Translations under genes and position numbers: made by a program
Source: Nanobdellota archaeon
GTDB lineage: Archaea; Nanobdellota; Nanobdellia; Parvarchaeales; Parvarchaeaceae
Direction of reading: 5' to 3'
Length of the DNA stretch: 64,000 nt
NCBI GenBank assembly: GCA_021807125.1
Contig: JAKAPK010000001.1
Location: forward strand, 246,354 to 310,353
The notes under the pieces: model-generated
Databases searched by the model: none
The model's input: only the letters and a program-made list of their open reading frames with translations
What the model was told of the DNA's origin: nothing
Shown: one piece after another, positions 1 through 11,000 of the stretch
Layout of the letters: the number at the start of each line of letters is the position of its first letter
Position numbering within the stretch: position 1 is the stretch's first letter

Positions 1-8
1 AGAAACTA

Positions 9-533
9 ATGGTCCTTGAAGAAGCCATAAAATATGTTGTAGAAGTGAGCGGGGATAAAGGGTTAGAAGTATTTAATTATCTGCTTAAACGCGGCACAAT
101 GGAGGAAAATTCTCTCGCAAGAGCGATGAAATTCGAAAAGGCAAACAGCATAAGAAAATTCCTTTATAAGTTGTACAATAAAAACCTCGTATCCTATATC
201 AAAAAGAAAAGGGGCAAAAAGGCATGGTACACTTATTACTGGACCGCAAACGCCGAAAGACTTATCTTTCTGCTAAAAAAACAGTATGAGGATGAGATAG
301 CCCAGACAAAACAATCCATAACTCTTAATAAGGTTAACGATTTTTACATCTGCAATACGTGCAATAGGCGATACGATGTTACCAAGGCGCTTGAAAACGA
401 TTACAAGTGCGCTAACTGCGGCAGTATACTGCAGCATCTGGATATAAATTTGGTTCTTAATGACAAGCAGAACAGGATAAGCTTCCTTAACGAAAAAATA
501 AAGAGATTGTTAGGATTAGTAAAATACAAGTAG
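9..533 (+). CDS. tfe: Transcription initiation factor TFE, alpha subunit (N-terminal wHTH, C-terminal zinc ribbon CxxC...CxxC)
   Basis: 174 aa ORF; wHTH-like N-terminus and CNTCNRRYD...CANCGS zinc ribbon. Confidence 0.85.
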   Translation: MVLEEAIKYVVEVSGDKGLEVFNYLLKRGTMEENSLARAMKFEKANSIRKFLYKLYNKNLVSYIKKKRGKKAWYTYYWTANAERLIFLLKKQYEDEIAQTKQSITLNKVNDFYICNTCNRRYDVTKALENDYKCANCGSILQHLDINLVLNDKQNRISFLNEKIKRLLGLVKYK

Positions 534-535
534 AT

Positions 536-817
536 TCAGGAAAGCTGGCAATTCTGGTTAAGGTAAATAGTGTTGCTGTTTGCACAAACGTAAGCACTAC
601 TGTTTGAGGATACAGCACAAGAATAGCCGTAACTTATGTTTTTAGCGATGCATGTCTGGTCCGCAATGGACGATGAAGAGCTTAGGTTCTGGCATTTTAA
701 CTGACATACGACCCTAGCTATCTGCAAATGGTTCTGTGAGGCTGAATTATAGAACACCGCAGCAGCGACTATCAAGGCAAAAACAATTCCCAAAACTATC
801 GCCTGTGATTTATCCAT
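536..817 (-). CDS. Small membrane-anchored / pilin-like protein, Cys-rich ectodomain
   Basis: ORF track 536..874; start more likely at MDKSQAIVLGIVFALIVAAAVF (cat at 815-817), a class-III-like signal; several Cys in ectodomain. Confidence 0.5.
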   Translation of the reverse strand: MDKSQAIVLGIVFALIVAAAVFYNSASQNHLQIARVVCQLKCQNLSSSSSIADQTCIAKNISYGYSCAVSSNSSAYVCANSNTIYLNQNCQLS

Positions 818-981
818 AATAGTCTGCAAATACGGGCATGATTGCTCCAACCGGAACAAGTTGTGTCTCGTCAATCTCCTTATATGAGTCTATCCAATAG
901 ACTAATTTAAGGTTTTCCCGGCCCAACAACACGCATTTTGTTGTGTTTAACATTTATATTTCTAAACTGAGCACTTTAATT

Positions 982-1395
982 ATGTACAGGCGAACCGCGG
1001 TTATAATCCTAAAGGGAAATAAGGTTCTTCTAGTTAAGCTGAAAGAACAGGACAGGATGCTTCCAAGGGCGACATGGGTATTTCCATACATAGAACTCAA
1101 AGAGATGGATAGCCCAAGAAAGAGCGTTAATGACATACTTTTAAAGATGGGGCTCAAGTTCAGCATGACAGACAAAGTATTCAAATATTCGCCAAGCGAA
1201 AATCCGAAGATAAACTATATAACTTATGTTGTAAATTGTGATGGGGGAGAACCAGATGTCAGCGACAGTTTCCAAACGTTCAAGTGGGTAGAAATAGGGG
1301 ACATAGTCGCGTATTCTACTTCCTTTATGGATGGAAACGTTTCTAAATACCTCAATAATCTCAAGGAAAAAATGGACAAACTCGGCGTTCAGTAA
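982..1395 (+). CDS. NUDIX family hydrolase
   Basis: ORF 943..1395; internal ATG at 982 about 26 nt downstream of TATA-like aacatttatatt (leaderless); MYRRTAVIILKGNKVLLVK...ATWVFPYIELKEMDSPRKSVNDIL resembles a divergent Nudix domain. Confidence 0.6.
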   Translation: MYRRTAVIILKGNKVLLVKLKEQDRMLPRATWVFPYIELKEMDSPRKSVNDILLKMGLKFSMTDKVFKYSPSENPKINYITYVVNCDGGEPDVSDSFQTFKWVEIGDIVAYSTSFMDGNVSKYLNNLKEKMDKLGVQ

Positions 1396-2097
1396 TCAGC
1401 CGTAAAGTTCTTCTTGACCTTTTTCCTCGCCTGCCGGCTGGACATTCTTCACAGTGCGATTTATTTTGCCCATCATCTTTTTGTATTCCATAACAAGACC
1501 GCTTGTATCTACGTCAAGCTTTATGATCGTTTTTAGCGCGGAAATCAGCGCAGCGGCCGCGATGCCGTCCGGTATGCTTTCGTGAGTCTCTGCCATCAGC
1601 ATAATCAAGGGGGTTGAAGTTTCCTTACACTTGAACGCGAGTCTCGCATTTAAGCCGAACACAGCGCCTTCTTCAAGAAGTTTGAATTTTGTCAGTTTGT
1701 CCTTTAAATTTACAGGCACATAGTACACTTCACTAGTGTTCTTCTGTTCGTTTATGCCTATGCCGTCCAACGCTATTATTGCCTTACACTTATTTTTTTT
1801 GTATATATTAATTATTTCGTCGACAACAGGATCTACCTCATTCCTGAGCATCGGCAGTTCAGACGATATAAAGATAGCATCATCGCTTTCGAGTACCCTT
1901 ATAGGGAAAGTAACATCCCCCTTTTCTACCAAAGCAACGTATCCTCCGTTCTCAGACTCTATATAGCCGGAATCCTTTATTATGCCCTTGTCCTCGAGAT
2001 AACTCAGTGCCAATACGGATATAAAACCGACTGTCTGGAATCCCGTTATAATATATTTTCCTGGTTCAGGTTGCTTATAAAAATGTGCGCTTGCCAT
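1396..2097 (-). CDS. PAC2 family protein (proteasome assembly chaperone-like)
   Basis: 233 aa; TGFQTVGFISVLALSYLEDKG, ALDGIGIN, GLNARLAFKC, LMAETHESIPDGIAAAALI typical of archaeal PAC2 proteins. Confidence 0.8.
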   Translation of the reverse strand: MASAHFYKQPEPGKYIITGFQTVGFISVLALSYLEDKGIIKDSGYIESENGGYVALVEKGDVTFPIRVLESDDAIFISSELPMLRNEVDPVVDEIINIYKKNKCKAIIALDGIGINEQKNTSEVYYVPVNLKDKLTKFKLLEEGAVFGLNARLAFKCKETSTPLIMLMAETHESIPDGIAAAALISALKTIIKLDVDTSGLVMEYKKMMGKINRTVKNVQPAGEEKGQEELYG

Positions 2098-2128
2098 TAA
2101 TAGACTATTAATTTAAACTTTAAATAAG

Positions 2129-3220
2129 TTAAAAGAATCCAGGTATAACTCCAGTTATCATCAGACCGCTCATTATGGCGGGTAACAAGAAGAAGAACAG
2201 CCAGTAAGTCTTTTTCCATACGAAAACCTTATAGCCGTCCAGCGCTACGACTCCAAAATTTAGAGGTAACATGTTGAAAGCCGCAAAATAAAAATTTACG
2301 AAGCTTGTAAGCCTTGCAATCGTCAATATCGTAAACGTAATTATGTCCAGAGTACTGCCGGCCAGGGTCAAGGTTATATAGAATATGGCCATGAACAGAA
2401 AACCGAAAATCATATTTATTTTTGGACCAGCCAAGGATATCTTGGCATATCTTTCTATGAAACCCTGTCGGTCAGTATACATCTCACTCGCATCAGGATT
2501 GAAATATGTAGCTCCTGGAGCCGCGAATATGAAGCCAAATAATGAAGTTACGAGAGCTAATAAAACACCGGGCACCCACAATCTGAATTCGGCAGGGTAA
2601 CCATAATTTTGTGCGGAAAACTTGTGCATCAATTCGTGCATTATGAATCCGAAAGCTATTGCTATCAACGAAGCGGTTAGCGCAACAAGGAAAGAACCCG
2701 CCGTCAGGGATGGAGAAAACAAATAAGCGAACGCAAAAGAAAGCACAAGCCAGGCTATAAGTATGTTATATACTTCAGTTTTGGAAAATCTTCCAAAAAA
2801 GCCAGATCTCTTTTTGTACTGCTTAAATCCCGGCTGATAAAGCCGCTGGCTTAACTTATTTCTGACTTTGATATCGTGTCTATCGTTATCCGAGTACCCT
2901 TCGCCATAATTGTAGTTAATACTGCTATTGTCAAGGAACTTGTTTAAATTTGCATACTCTTCCTTTCTTAATTCGTCGAGTTTAGGTTCCAATGCGTCGC
3001 GACGGTTGCGCGCCATTACAAGGGAACGGTCATAATGGTATGCCATGTCATAAGAGGTAAATGCACTGCGATATTCTCCCAATTTCTCAAGAATAACGGC
3101 CTTTTTGTATAAAAGCCCTGCATTCTGCTTGTCGCTATCCAGTTTTCCTTCCAGCCTTTCTAGTTCTCTTGCAAGTTTTTCACGGTCTTCTTGGTTTTTT
3201 GGCCGGCGTCCTTTATCCAT
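2129..3220 (-). CDS. M50 (site-2-protease-like) membrane metalloprotease with N-terminal TPR-like segment
   Basis: HELMHKF in a TM segment plus downstream NMLPL; start may be internal because the ORF overlaps the ksgA 3' end. Confidence 0.75.
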   Translation of the reverse strand: MDKGRRPKNQEDREKLARELERLEGKLDSDKQNAGLLYKKAVILEKLGEYRSAFTSYDMAYHYDRSLVMARNRRDALEPKLDELRKEEYANLNKFLDNSSINYNYGEGYSDNDRHDIKVRNKLSQRLYQPGFKQYKKRSGFFGRFSKTEVYNILIAWLVLSFAFAYLFSPSLTAGSFLVALTASLIAIAFGFIMHELMHKFSAQNYGYPAEFRLWVPGVLLALVTSLFGFIFAAPGATYFNPDASEMYTDRQGFIERYAKISLAGPKINMIFGFLFMAIFYITLTLAGSTLDIITFTILTIARLTSFVNFYFAAFNMLPLNFGVVALDGYKVFVWKKTYWLFFFLLPAIMSGLMITGVIPGFF

Positions 3221-3999
3221 AAACCAACATTTACTGCACTATTATAAATATTAATCAGTTCAGGCACCTCAAAATAAAATACCTTCTTCCTAAGACTAGC
3301 TTCATCAATTTTATTCAGTTTTTCCCTTATCGAATTCTTGTCATAAGTCGCTAACTTTGTCCTAGAATCTATTATAGCAGAATAAAGGTTCTTTTTTTTG
3401 TGCTGGAATATTACCCTGCAAAATGCAAGGAAATCATCGTCTATTTTGATTTCTTTGGGTCGCATCTTTATTACGATTGAATCCACGGCCGGCACCGGTC
3501 TGAAGTTGGCCTTGCTCACGTCCATTACTTTCTCAACGTTCATACAGTATTGCACGAATACAGACAACATCGAGTAATCTCTCAACCCTGGAAAAGCCAC
3601 CATTCTGTCTCCGAATTCCTTCTGATACATCAATACAGCCAGAGAACCTCTAACATTATTCATAAAATAAATTAATTTTTCCGTTATCGGTGAAGATATG
3701 TTGTACGGCAGATTTGATACTATTTTATTTACATCGTTAGGGATATCCATCTTGAGTATGTCGGCGTTTATGAAGTCTATATTCTTTATATCCACCAGAT
3801 TCATTTTGGATTCGTCCAATAGATACAAATCTTTTTCTACAGCATACACCTTTTTTGCTTTCTTAGCAATATGCCCCGTCATTCTCCCGTCGCCACTACC
3901 GATTTCGAGAACTACGTCTTTATCGTTAAGCTCTGCTGCGTCTATTATTCTTTCTATGACTTTCTCATTTTTTATGAATATTTGGTTATTCCTGATCAT
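3160..3999 (-). CDS. ksgA: 16S rRNA dimethyladenosine transferase (KsgA/Dim1)
   Basis: VLEIGSGDGRMTGHIAKKAKKVYAVEKD; SNLPYNISSPI; FRPVPAVDSIVIKM. Confidence 0.93.
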   Translation of the reverse strand: MIRNNQIFIKNEKVIERIIDAAELNDKDVVLEIGSGDGRMTGHIAKKAKKVYAVEKDLYLLDESKMNLVDIKNIDFINADILKMDIPNDVNKIVSNLPYNISSPITEKLIYFMNNVRGSLAVLMYQKEFGDRMVAFPGLRDYSMLSVFVQYCMNVEKVMDVSKANFRPVPAVDSIVIKMRPKEIKIDDDFLAFCRVIFQHKKKNLYSAIIDSRTKLATYDKNSIREKLNKIDEASLRKKVFYFEVPELINIYNSAVNVGLWIKDAGQKTKKTVKNLQEN

Positions 4000-5138
4000 A
4001 CCAATATTTTTATTATCTGTCCATTTTTTACTGGCTCATCGTTTTTTATTTTTAAGCCCGTGCGGCAGTCTATCGCACCTTTGTAACGCTTTGCTATCTC
4101 AGTATGCACTATAGAAGCTACGTCTTTGGGGTTTGCGTCTTTTGGAACTATATAAGCGTCAGGAAGGACGTTTCCACGTTTGTCCGACATTTTATTTTCG
4201 TCTTCAACCGTAAAGACAACTTTCGCTTTCATTACATCAAAAACAAGCGAATTAAGAGCTTCCTGGACACCTGTTGTACCAAATCTATTTAATATATGTT
4301 TCAGGACATCCATCGCGCCTTTTTGATATTCATTAAGTTCGCCTTTAATTTCGACGCTGTTTCCAAAATAATCGATAAACCCGTTCTTTTCAGCTTCCTT
4401 TAGAGCCAGTTCAGCTTCTGCAGAGCATGGAATGCATTCATAATCGGAGTTTTTCTTAATGTTTTCGAGATTAGCCCCAAAATTTTTGTCTAGGTCCATC
4501 TTATTCGCAGCTATCAGTATTGGCTTTTCAGATGCTATTATAGAATTGCTTAGTTTTTCTAACGTATCATCGTTATCGAGAGTCTTTATGTCAAATTCAC
4601 TTATTTTTTCCTTTATGCAGTCGTAACCTATTTTTACTCCAGATAGCTTCTTTGATACTTGAATGGATATATCATCCCCGCTGCGCAATTTTGTCTCTTT
4701 TATCAGCGACGATATCCACAACACGAGTTCGTTTTTTACCATTTTTACATCGTTCAGCGGCTCGTAATTTGACGTATGCATACCTTCGGAGTCGGTTGTG
4801 CCAGACGCGTCAACCACTTCTATAAGCCCGTCAGCTTCCATAGCATCGCTTAGAAATTTGTTTCCGAGACCCCTTCCTTCGTGAGCGTTCTCTACCAATC
4901 CTGCGACATCTATCATCTCCAGAGGTACAAAACGTGTTCCATGTTTACACGGAGCGTTGTGCGGACTGCATTTCTTTCCAAATTCGGATTCTGGACACTT
5001 AACTGTAACATAAGCTATGCCTCTGTTCGGTTCTATTGTAGTGAAAGGCCGGTCTTCTATTTTTATATTTTCGAGAGTAAGCGCTTTAAAGAAAGTGCTC
5101 TTTCCAACATTTGTTCTGCCTATTACGCCTATTTTCAT
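3996..5138 (-). CDS. YchF/Obg-like GTP-binding protein
   Basis: MKIGVIGRTNVGKSTFFKALT; DVAGLVENAHEGRGLGNKFL; NKMD; C-terminal TGS-like domain; start taken at internal ATG 5136-5138. Confidence 0.9.
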   Translation of the reverse strand: MKIGVIGRTNVGKSTFFKALTLENIKIEDRPFTTIEPNRGIAYVTVKCPESEFGKKCSPHNAPCKHGTRFVPLEMIDVAGLVENAHEGRGLGNKFLSDAMEADGLIEVVDASGTTDSEGMHTSNYEPLNDVKMVKNELVLWISSLIKETKLRSGDDISIQVSKKLSGVKIGYDCIKEKISEFDIKTLDNDDTLEKLSNSIIASEKPILIAANKMDLDKNFGANLENIKKNSDYECIPCSAEAELALKEAEKNGFIDYFGNSVEIKGELNEYQKGAMDVLKHILNRFGTTGVQEALNSLVFDVMKAKVVFTVEDENKMSDKRGNVLPDAYIVPKDANPKDVASIVHTEIAKRYKGAIDCRTGLKIKNDEPVKNGQIIKILV

Positions 5139-5491
5139 AGTAAGATATAAATTATAACCGAGCCGATTATACAAGGTATTAAGAACAAGACTTGATAATT
5201 TATTATCCGGGTAAGGTCAGATTTTACTGCCGTATAAAACGCAGATAACATTACGTTTAATATAGCCACAAGGTATAATATCACTACATAGAAATCACCT
5301 GCGTATGCATAAGACGCCAGTATAACTAGGACTTCAACCGCTATAACTGCGAACCCGAATAATTTGTTTATCTTTATCCTTTTGCCTAGCTTTTCTATCT
5401 CCGATTCTGCGTAAAACCCTACAAAGTAACCGCCAGGAAAAGAGAATGATAAAAATAACGCGGCGAGTATTTCGTTTATAAGTGAAATCAT
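5135..5491 (-). CDS. Small multi-TM membrane protein
   Basis: 118 aa hydrophobic ORF overlapping the ychF-like start; no family recognised. Confidence 0.5.
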   Translation of the reverse strand: MISLINEILAALFLSFSFPGGYFVGFYAESEIEKLGKRIKINKLFGFAVIAVEVLVILASYAYAGDFYVVILYLVAILNVMLSAFYTAVKSDLTRIINYQVLFLIPCIIGSVIIYILL

Positions 5492-5567
5492 TTAATCTAT
5501 TGTACAGATTCTAATAAAAGGGTTATTATATATAACTATAGCAATCTAAACTGTTAATTGGTATCCG

Positions 5568-7115
5568 ATGGCAGAAAAGGAGTATGTCAGCGAAGAACTC
5601 GAAGAAGAAAGGCGCACGGTAGCGACAAACAGCGTATATTCCTTTAGCAGATCGATATCGCGTTTCGTGCTGTCATTTATAGTGAGCATATTTCTAGTAA
5701 GAGTTCTCGGAGCACAAAACTACGGATTATATTCTTTAGTAGTTATTTATTGGACGGTCTTTGAAGGATTGTCAACGTTCGGCATAGACGGAATGATAAG
5801 TTACGCAGTGGCAAGATATCGCGCGCAGGGCAAATATAGTAAGTTAAAATGGGTAGTTAAACATTATTTTTATTTAATCGTCGTTACTTCGATAGTTTTG
5901 TCGTTCGTGATGTTCATAAGTGCGAACATAATATCTTATTTTTACAATTTGCCGCAGATGGCATATCTTCTTAAGATATTGTCAGTAGGGCTGGTTTTTT
6001 ATGTGATAGCTGACAGGTTCATTCCAAACATATTTCAGGGATTCCAAAAAATGAAATATACTTTAATAGCAGGAGTAACGCTTGATGCTTTACGCGGAGT
6101 ACAAGTAGTCGTGGTTGTAATAGGATTCGGGCTTGTTGGCGCAATAGCGTTTTATGATATAACTTACGCAATAATAGCAGCAATATCAATATATTTCTTG
6201 TATTCCCTAACAAAGAACATTAAATCTTATTCAATACCCTCAAAAAATGAGAGCAAGAGATTGATGCACTATAGCGTGTTCACTTACGAAAGCATGTTAA
6301 TGTTTCTCGTTTCTAGCCCAATGATAACTCTGTTGCTTGGTTATTTCGCCTTCAACACCAGCTATGTAAGCTTTTTCAGGGTAGCGAACCTGATGTCGGG
6401 TATAATCTACATGCCAATGGGTGCGTTAGGATCCGCTTTCTTTGCAACAATAACGAAGTACTTTGTAAAAAAAGACTATACTAACTTTTATGCTCTTCAA
6501 AATACTCTTATAAGGTATTCTGCACTGTCGGTTATACCCTTAGTCGTAGCTTCTATAATAGCCTCAAATCAAATAATAGAGTTCTTTTATCGTTCGGCAA
6601 TGTCCAGTGCCGTAATACCATTTATAATTTTGCTTATACCAATAGCAATATCGAGTGTATTCGGGCCTATAGTAATAGTACTTAGCGCTATAGGAAAACA
6701 AAAGTATTTCATGTACTCTAATCTGGCTGCGACGATAGTCAGCATAGTGGCATCGATAACGCTTATACCTATGTTTTTATCAGAAGGCGCAGCCATCGTT
6801 TCAATGGCCGTTAGTATGTCGGCGCTGTTTACTAATCTGTATTTTACATCTAAATACATAAAAATAAGACTTCCCATAATTGCGATACTTAAATCTATAT
6901 TTTCGACTGGGATAATGGGAATCTATACATTTCTGTTGTTGGCTATTACACCCTTGATAATGCTGCCGCTTGTCCTCATATCTGCCATAACTCTGTATGT
7001 CTTTATACTGTACTTTGTAAAAGCCATAACCGACAAGGATATAAAATTTATACTGAGATTAAGCGGTCTGGGTAATTTATTAAGGAGATATGGTTTATAC
7101 AACGGCAAAAGCTGA
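5568..7115 (+). CDS. Polysaccharide biosynthesis flippase (Wzx/MATE-like)
   Basis: 515 aa, about 12-14 TM; SRFVLSFIVSIFLVRVLGAQNYGLYSLVVIYWTVFEGLSTFGIDGMISY. Confidence 0.85.
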   Translation: MAEKEYVSEELEEERRTVATNSVYSFSRSISRFVLSFIVSIFLVRVLGAQNYGLYSLVVIYWTVFEGLSTFGIDGMISYAVARYRAQGKYSKLKWVVKHYFYLIVVTSIVLSFVMFISANIISYFYNLPQMAYLLKILSVGLVFYVIADRFIPNIFQGFQKMKYTLIAGVTLDALRGVQVVVVVIGFGLVGAIAFYDITYAIIAAISIYFLYSLTKNIKSYSIPSKNESKRLMHYSVFTYESMLMFLVSSPMITLLLGYFAFNTSYVSFFRVANLMSGIIYMPMGALGSAFFATITKYFVKKDYTNFYALQNTLIRYSALSVIPLVVASIIASNQIIEFFYRSAMSSAVIPFIILLIPIAISSVFGPIVIVLSAIGKQKYFMYSNLAATIVSIVASITLIPMFLSEGAAIVSMAVSMSALFTNLYFTSKYIKIRLPIIAILKSIFSTGIMGIYTFLLLAITPLIMLPLVLISAITLYVFILYFVKAITDKDIKFILRLSGLGNLLRRYGLYNGKS

Positions 7116-7180
7116 ATGATACGTTGTTCATAAAAACATATAAAACATATAACCTAGCTGTGCATAGTCAATAATGAGAA

Positions 7181-7954
7181 ATGAATGCAAGTGAAATTAT
7201 GCGATTGAATACAAAATCTGTCAATTTAGAACTGAATATAGAATCAAAAAAACTCTTATGCAACGGCTCCGAAGTGCCCTTTTCTGTAAGAAGGCTCGGT
7301 GATATGTCACCCGTACTGTTGAGTGCGAATCTTATTAACAAGAACAATCGCGATGATGTCTTATATTATATGTATAGAGCTGCCGGTCTTTCGATAAATC
7401 CAACCATATTCGAGGCGCACAACATGCGCTATGATGTCACTATGATGGTAAATTACAATCTTGGAAAGGAATTTAATAAGACGTTCGGACATTACCATCC
7501 GCTTGCCGAGAACGACCTAAGTTATCCAGAAATATACGAACTGCTATATGGTGAAGCAATGTATGTTCTTCAGGCAAAACAAGGCGATGAGTATAAAGTT
7601 AGACTCGTACGCGCTAAAAAAGGAGATCGTATAATCATGCCGCCTAACTACGGGCATATAACCGTTAACGTAGGTAACGGACCATTGGTGGAAGCCAACC
7701 TTGTTAGTTCGAAATTCAAATCCGACTATATGCCTATAAAGGATATGGGCGGCGGCGCGGTATACGTGTTAAATGATAACAATATAGTAGTGAATAAAAA
7801 TTACAGCAACGTTTCGATAGGCTATTTTGAAGAGCCAGAAGAGCTTGCATTTCTTGACAACAGCAAGAGCCTTTATGATGAGTATATAGCGCATCCAGAG
7901 CATTTTGAGTTCCTTGAAAAACCGAGTTTACTTGCTGGGAAGATAACGCAGTAA
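7181..7954 (+). CDS. pgi: Glucose-6-phosphate isomerase, archaeal cupin type
   Basis: KTFGHYHP...YPEIYELLYGEAMYVLQ...PPNYGHITVNVGN cupin metal-binding motifs. Confidence 0.88.
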   Translation: MNASEIMRLNTKSVNLELNIESKKLLCNGSEVPFSVRRLGDMSPVLLSANLINKNNRDDVLYYMYRAAGLSINPTIFEAHNMRYDVTMMVNYNLGKEFNKTFGHYHPLAENDLSYPEIYELLYGEAMYVLQAKQGDEYKVRLVRAKKGDRIIMPPNYGHITVNVGNGPLVEANLVSSKFKSDYMPIKDMGGGAVYVLNDNNIVVNKNYSNVSIGYFEEPEELAFLDNSKSLYDEYIAHPEHFEFLEKPSLLAGKITQ

Positions 7955-8037
7955 AGTACTTTATTACAGGCGAAGATAATATCTATCCAAATAACCTTTA
8001 AAAAGCACTGTTGTATTGTTTAATACTATAAAGTTTT

Positions 8038-11000
8038 ATGGACGAGAGTGAAATAAAAAACCTTGAAAAGAAGATAGATTCTGATTACTCAAAACTCGGC
8101 AGCGAAATAAAGAAGGAAGAAAAATTAGTTGAAAAGGAGATAGAAAAGACGCATGCTGAAAAAACGGCGATAACGGAAATAGAGCTTGAAATAAACGCCG
8201 AAAGTATAAAGCGTTTCGGTAGAGTATTGTATGATATATTCATAGCTAAAAAGGTACTTTTTTATGTCATTTTGGCACTGGCGGTCATAATCGGTTTTGA
8301 GATAAGAATCGCCAGCCTTCCCGCACTCGGTGCATCACCTCTAATAGGCAATAATTATCTTAACGTAGGCGGTTCTCTGTCAGGTTTGGACCCATATATA
8401 TTCTATATAGAAGCTGTAAACATACTCCATTTCGGTAATGTGCCGCTTACCGAGCACTTAGAATATTTACCCATAGGTTATCCTGCTAGAGTAGATAGGT
8501 ACGTAGTTTCTTTCTTTGGCGCGTATGCGTATAATCTGCTGCATTTTATAGAACCATCGGCGACTTTGATGACGTGGTTTATGGTGATACCGCCGTTTAC
8601 TGCGATATTTATGACGATATTGTTATTTTTTATAATACTGGAATTGTTTAATGATTACTGGGCCGCCTCTATAGGAGCGCTAATGTTCCCCGCGTTCCAG
8701 ACTCTACTTAGTCGTGCAGTGGCCGGTTTTTCAGACAAAGAGATGATAGGTTTCATGTTTATGCTTTTAGCCATCTTAATGATTATAAAACTCATAAAGA
8801 GCAAGAATGTTAGTTCTAAAGTCGTCTTTGGTTTCATGCTAGCTCTTGCTACAGGATTAACTGGCGCCTCGACAGGTTATGTGCAGTATCTTGCTCTTGG
8901 TATACCTGCAGTGTTTATCGCTCTTATAATGTTGGATTTCGCAAAAAAAGGGGATCTATACGCGTTCCTGCCATTTGGGCTATGGATTCTATTTACAGAA
9001 AGTATGGTCTATCAGCCAATCAGCTCGCTACTTACTAATATAATATATTTACCCACTTATTTTGTTTATTTATTGATTTTGTTTAAATTGTTTGTATACG
9101 ACAAATACAAGTCAAAGCTAAAGATTCCTTTTGTTGGACATGGAGTCTCTTTAGTCGTCTACAGCGGACTCGTGGCTATAGGGCTACTTGGAGTTACAGG
9201 ACTTAACCGTCTGTTTAACATATTTTCCACTATAGTGTCTGAAATCGCTTATCCTCTTGGTATAGGACAACCTAATCCCGTGTCATTGACCGTTGCGGAA
9301 TATGCCCCACAGACCCTCGCACAAAGAATATGCGATTATAACTTCTTCTTAGGCTCATGCGGAGACCCAAATACCATAGGCCTGAATTTGATTTTATTTT
9401 ACGGAGGAATGTTCTTCTTATTATACCTTATAGCAAAAAGATTTAAACACGGAAATGCGCTGTACCTTTTCGCACTGCCTATAATTATGCTGCTAAATGG
9501 AGGTACGTTCACGCCTGGAAACGGCTCAAATTCGCTTGTAGCACTATTTTCCTTCGCAGCTCTTTTACCGTTGGTTGATTGGGCAATAAACAGGAAAAAA
9601 TCACAGCGAAAAATTTCAGTATCCATATTATTGGTGTTAATACTGGTTTCTATGATATTATCAGTGTCGTTTTCAGGTATAAACCAGACAACTAATTATT
9701 ACAAATACGCAGCCATAGCATTTGCAGTGCTTATTCTTATTTGGGCCGCGTTCGATAAACTGGAAGACGATGCACAAAACAAGCCCATATATCTTGTGAT
9801 GCTTATATTTTTCGTATTGACGATGGCCCTTTCAAACCTTGAAACATGGCTCATACAAATAACCGAATTAATAGCGGCAGTATTGATACCGTTTGCGATA
9901 GTATTTATGACACGTTCTGGCGTTACACTATCTAGAATGCTATTTAAGAAGCATGGATACGTGCTATTTGCAGGCGCCATAATAATCCTAGCAATTGCTT
10001 TCGTTGCTTACGATCTTTACACCAGTCTTAATTACTCTTATGCTGTGGCACAGAGCAGCGGGAGCGGCCTAGCACTCTGGGGGCCTTCGCTTCTTTGGGT
10101 AAATCAGAATACACCTTATAATTCAACGCTGATATCGTGGTGGGATTACGGTTATTGGGAAGAAGCAATAGGAAACCGTACAACGGTTGCTGATGGAAGC
10201 AACGCATTCGGTTATCAGTCTATGATAGCAAAATACTTCTTTGAAGCTACCTCGCCTTATCAATATGCTACATACCTGAATTTCGTGCATCAGCCCACTT
10301 ATGCAGTTATAAGCGGGAGTGAAGTACTGAAGTTTTCTGCTATATCGACTATAGCGCTCAATTACACCCAGTTTACTCCTATGACACAATCACCTAGCTC
10401 TGCACTCAATACGCAGAACATAGGAAACAAGAGCTACAAATACTTGGCTATTTTTGGAGGTAACAACGCAGGGATAGGTCCTGTAGAACAAAATATGGTG
10501 GTCAATGGAGAACCGTGGAACTCTTCTGAAACGTTATTGGTAAATGTATTGATACCGTTCAATTATACGAACGGTACATACGTTGAAGGACCACCTTATG
10601 GCGTGGTTTATAACCCACTTACTCAACAGCTGTCAAACGCATTACCGATTAATAATTACTGTGTGTACGGCTCGGGATGCGTGAATGAGAGTAATAGTGG
10701 CATACCTGGAGCGATAATGCTTCTTAATGGTACAGACACCCCTGTATTGCATATAGGCGGTTATTCTCAATTCCCGGGAGGGTACGCTACCGCTCCGATT
10801 AACATGCAGGCCTACGGAAATTCACCGTCGCTACTGTACATGCCACAGAAATCGCTTAACACGTTGTTTGTTAAATTATACCTTCTAAATGAAACGGTTC
10901 CTGGATTCAAGCTTGTTTTCACTGATAATCTGCCAGCAGATTCTCTTCTCAGCATTGAGAACCAAGTGCTTACCAACATAAACATCTATCAGATTAACTA

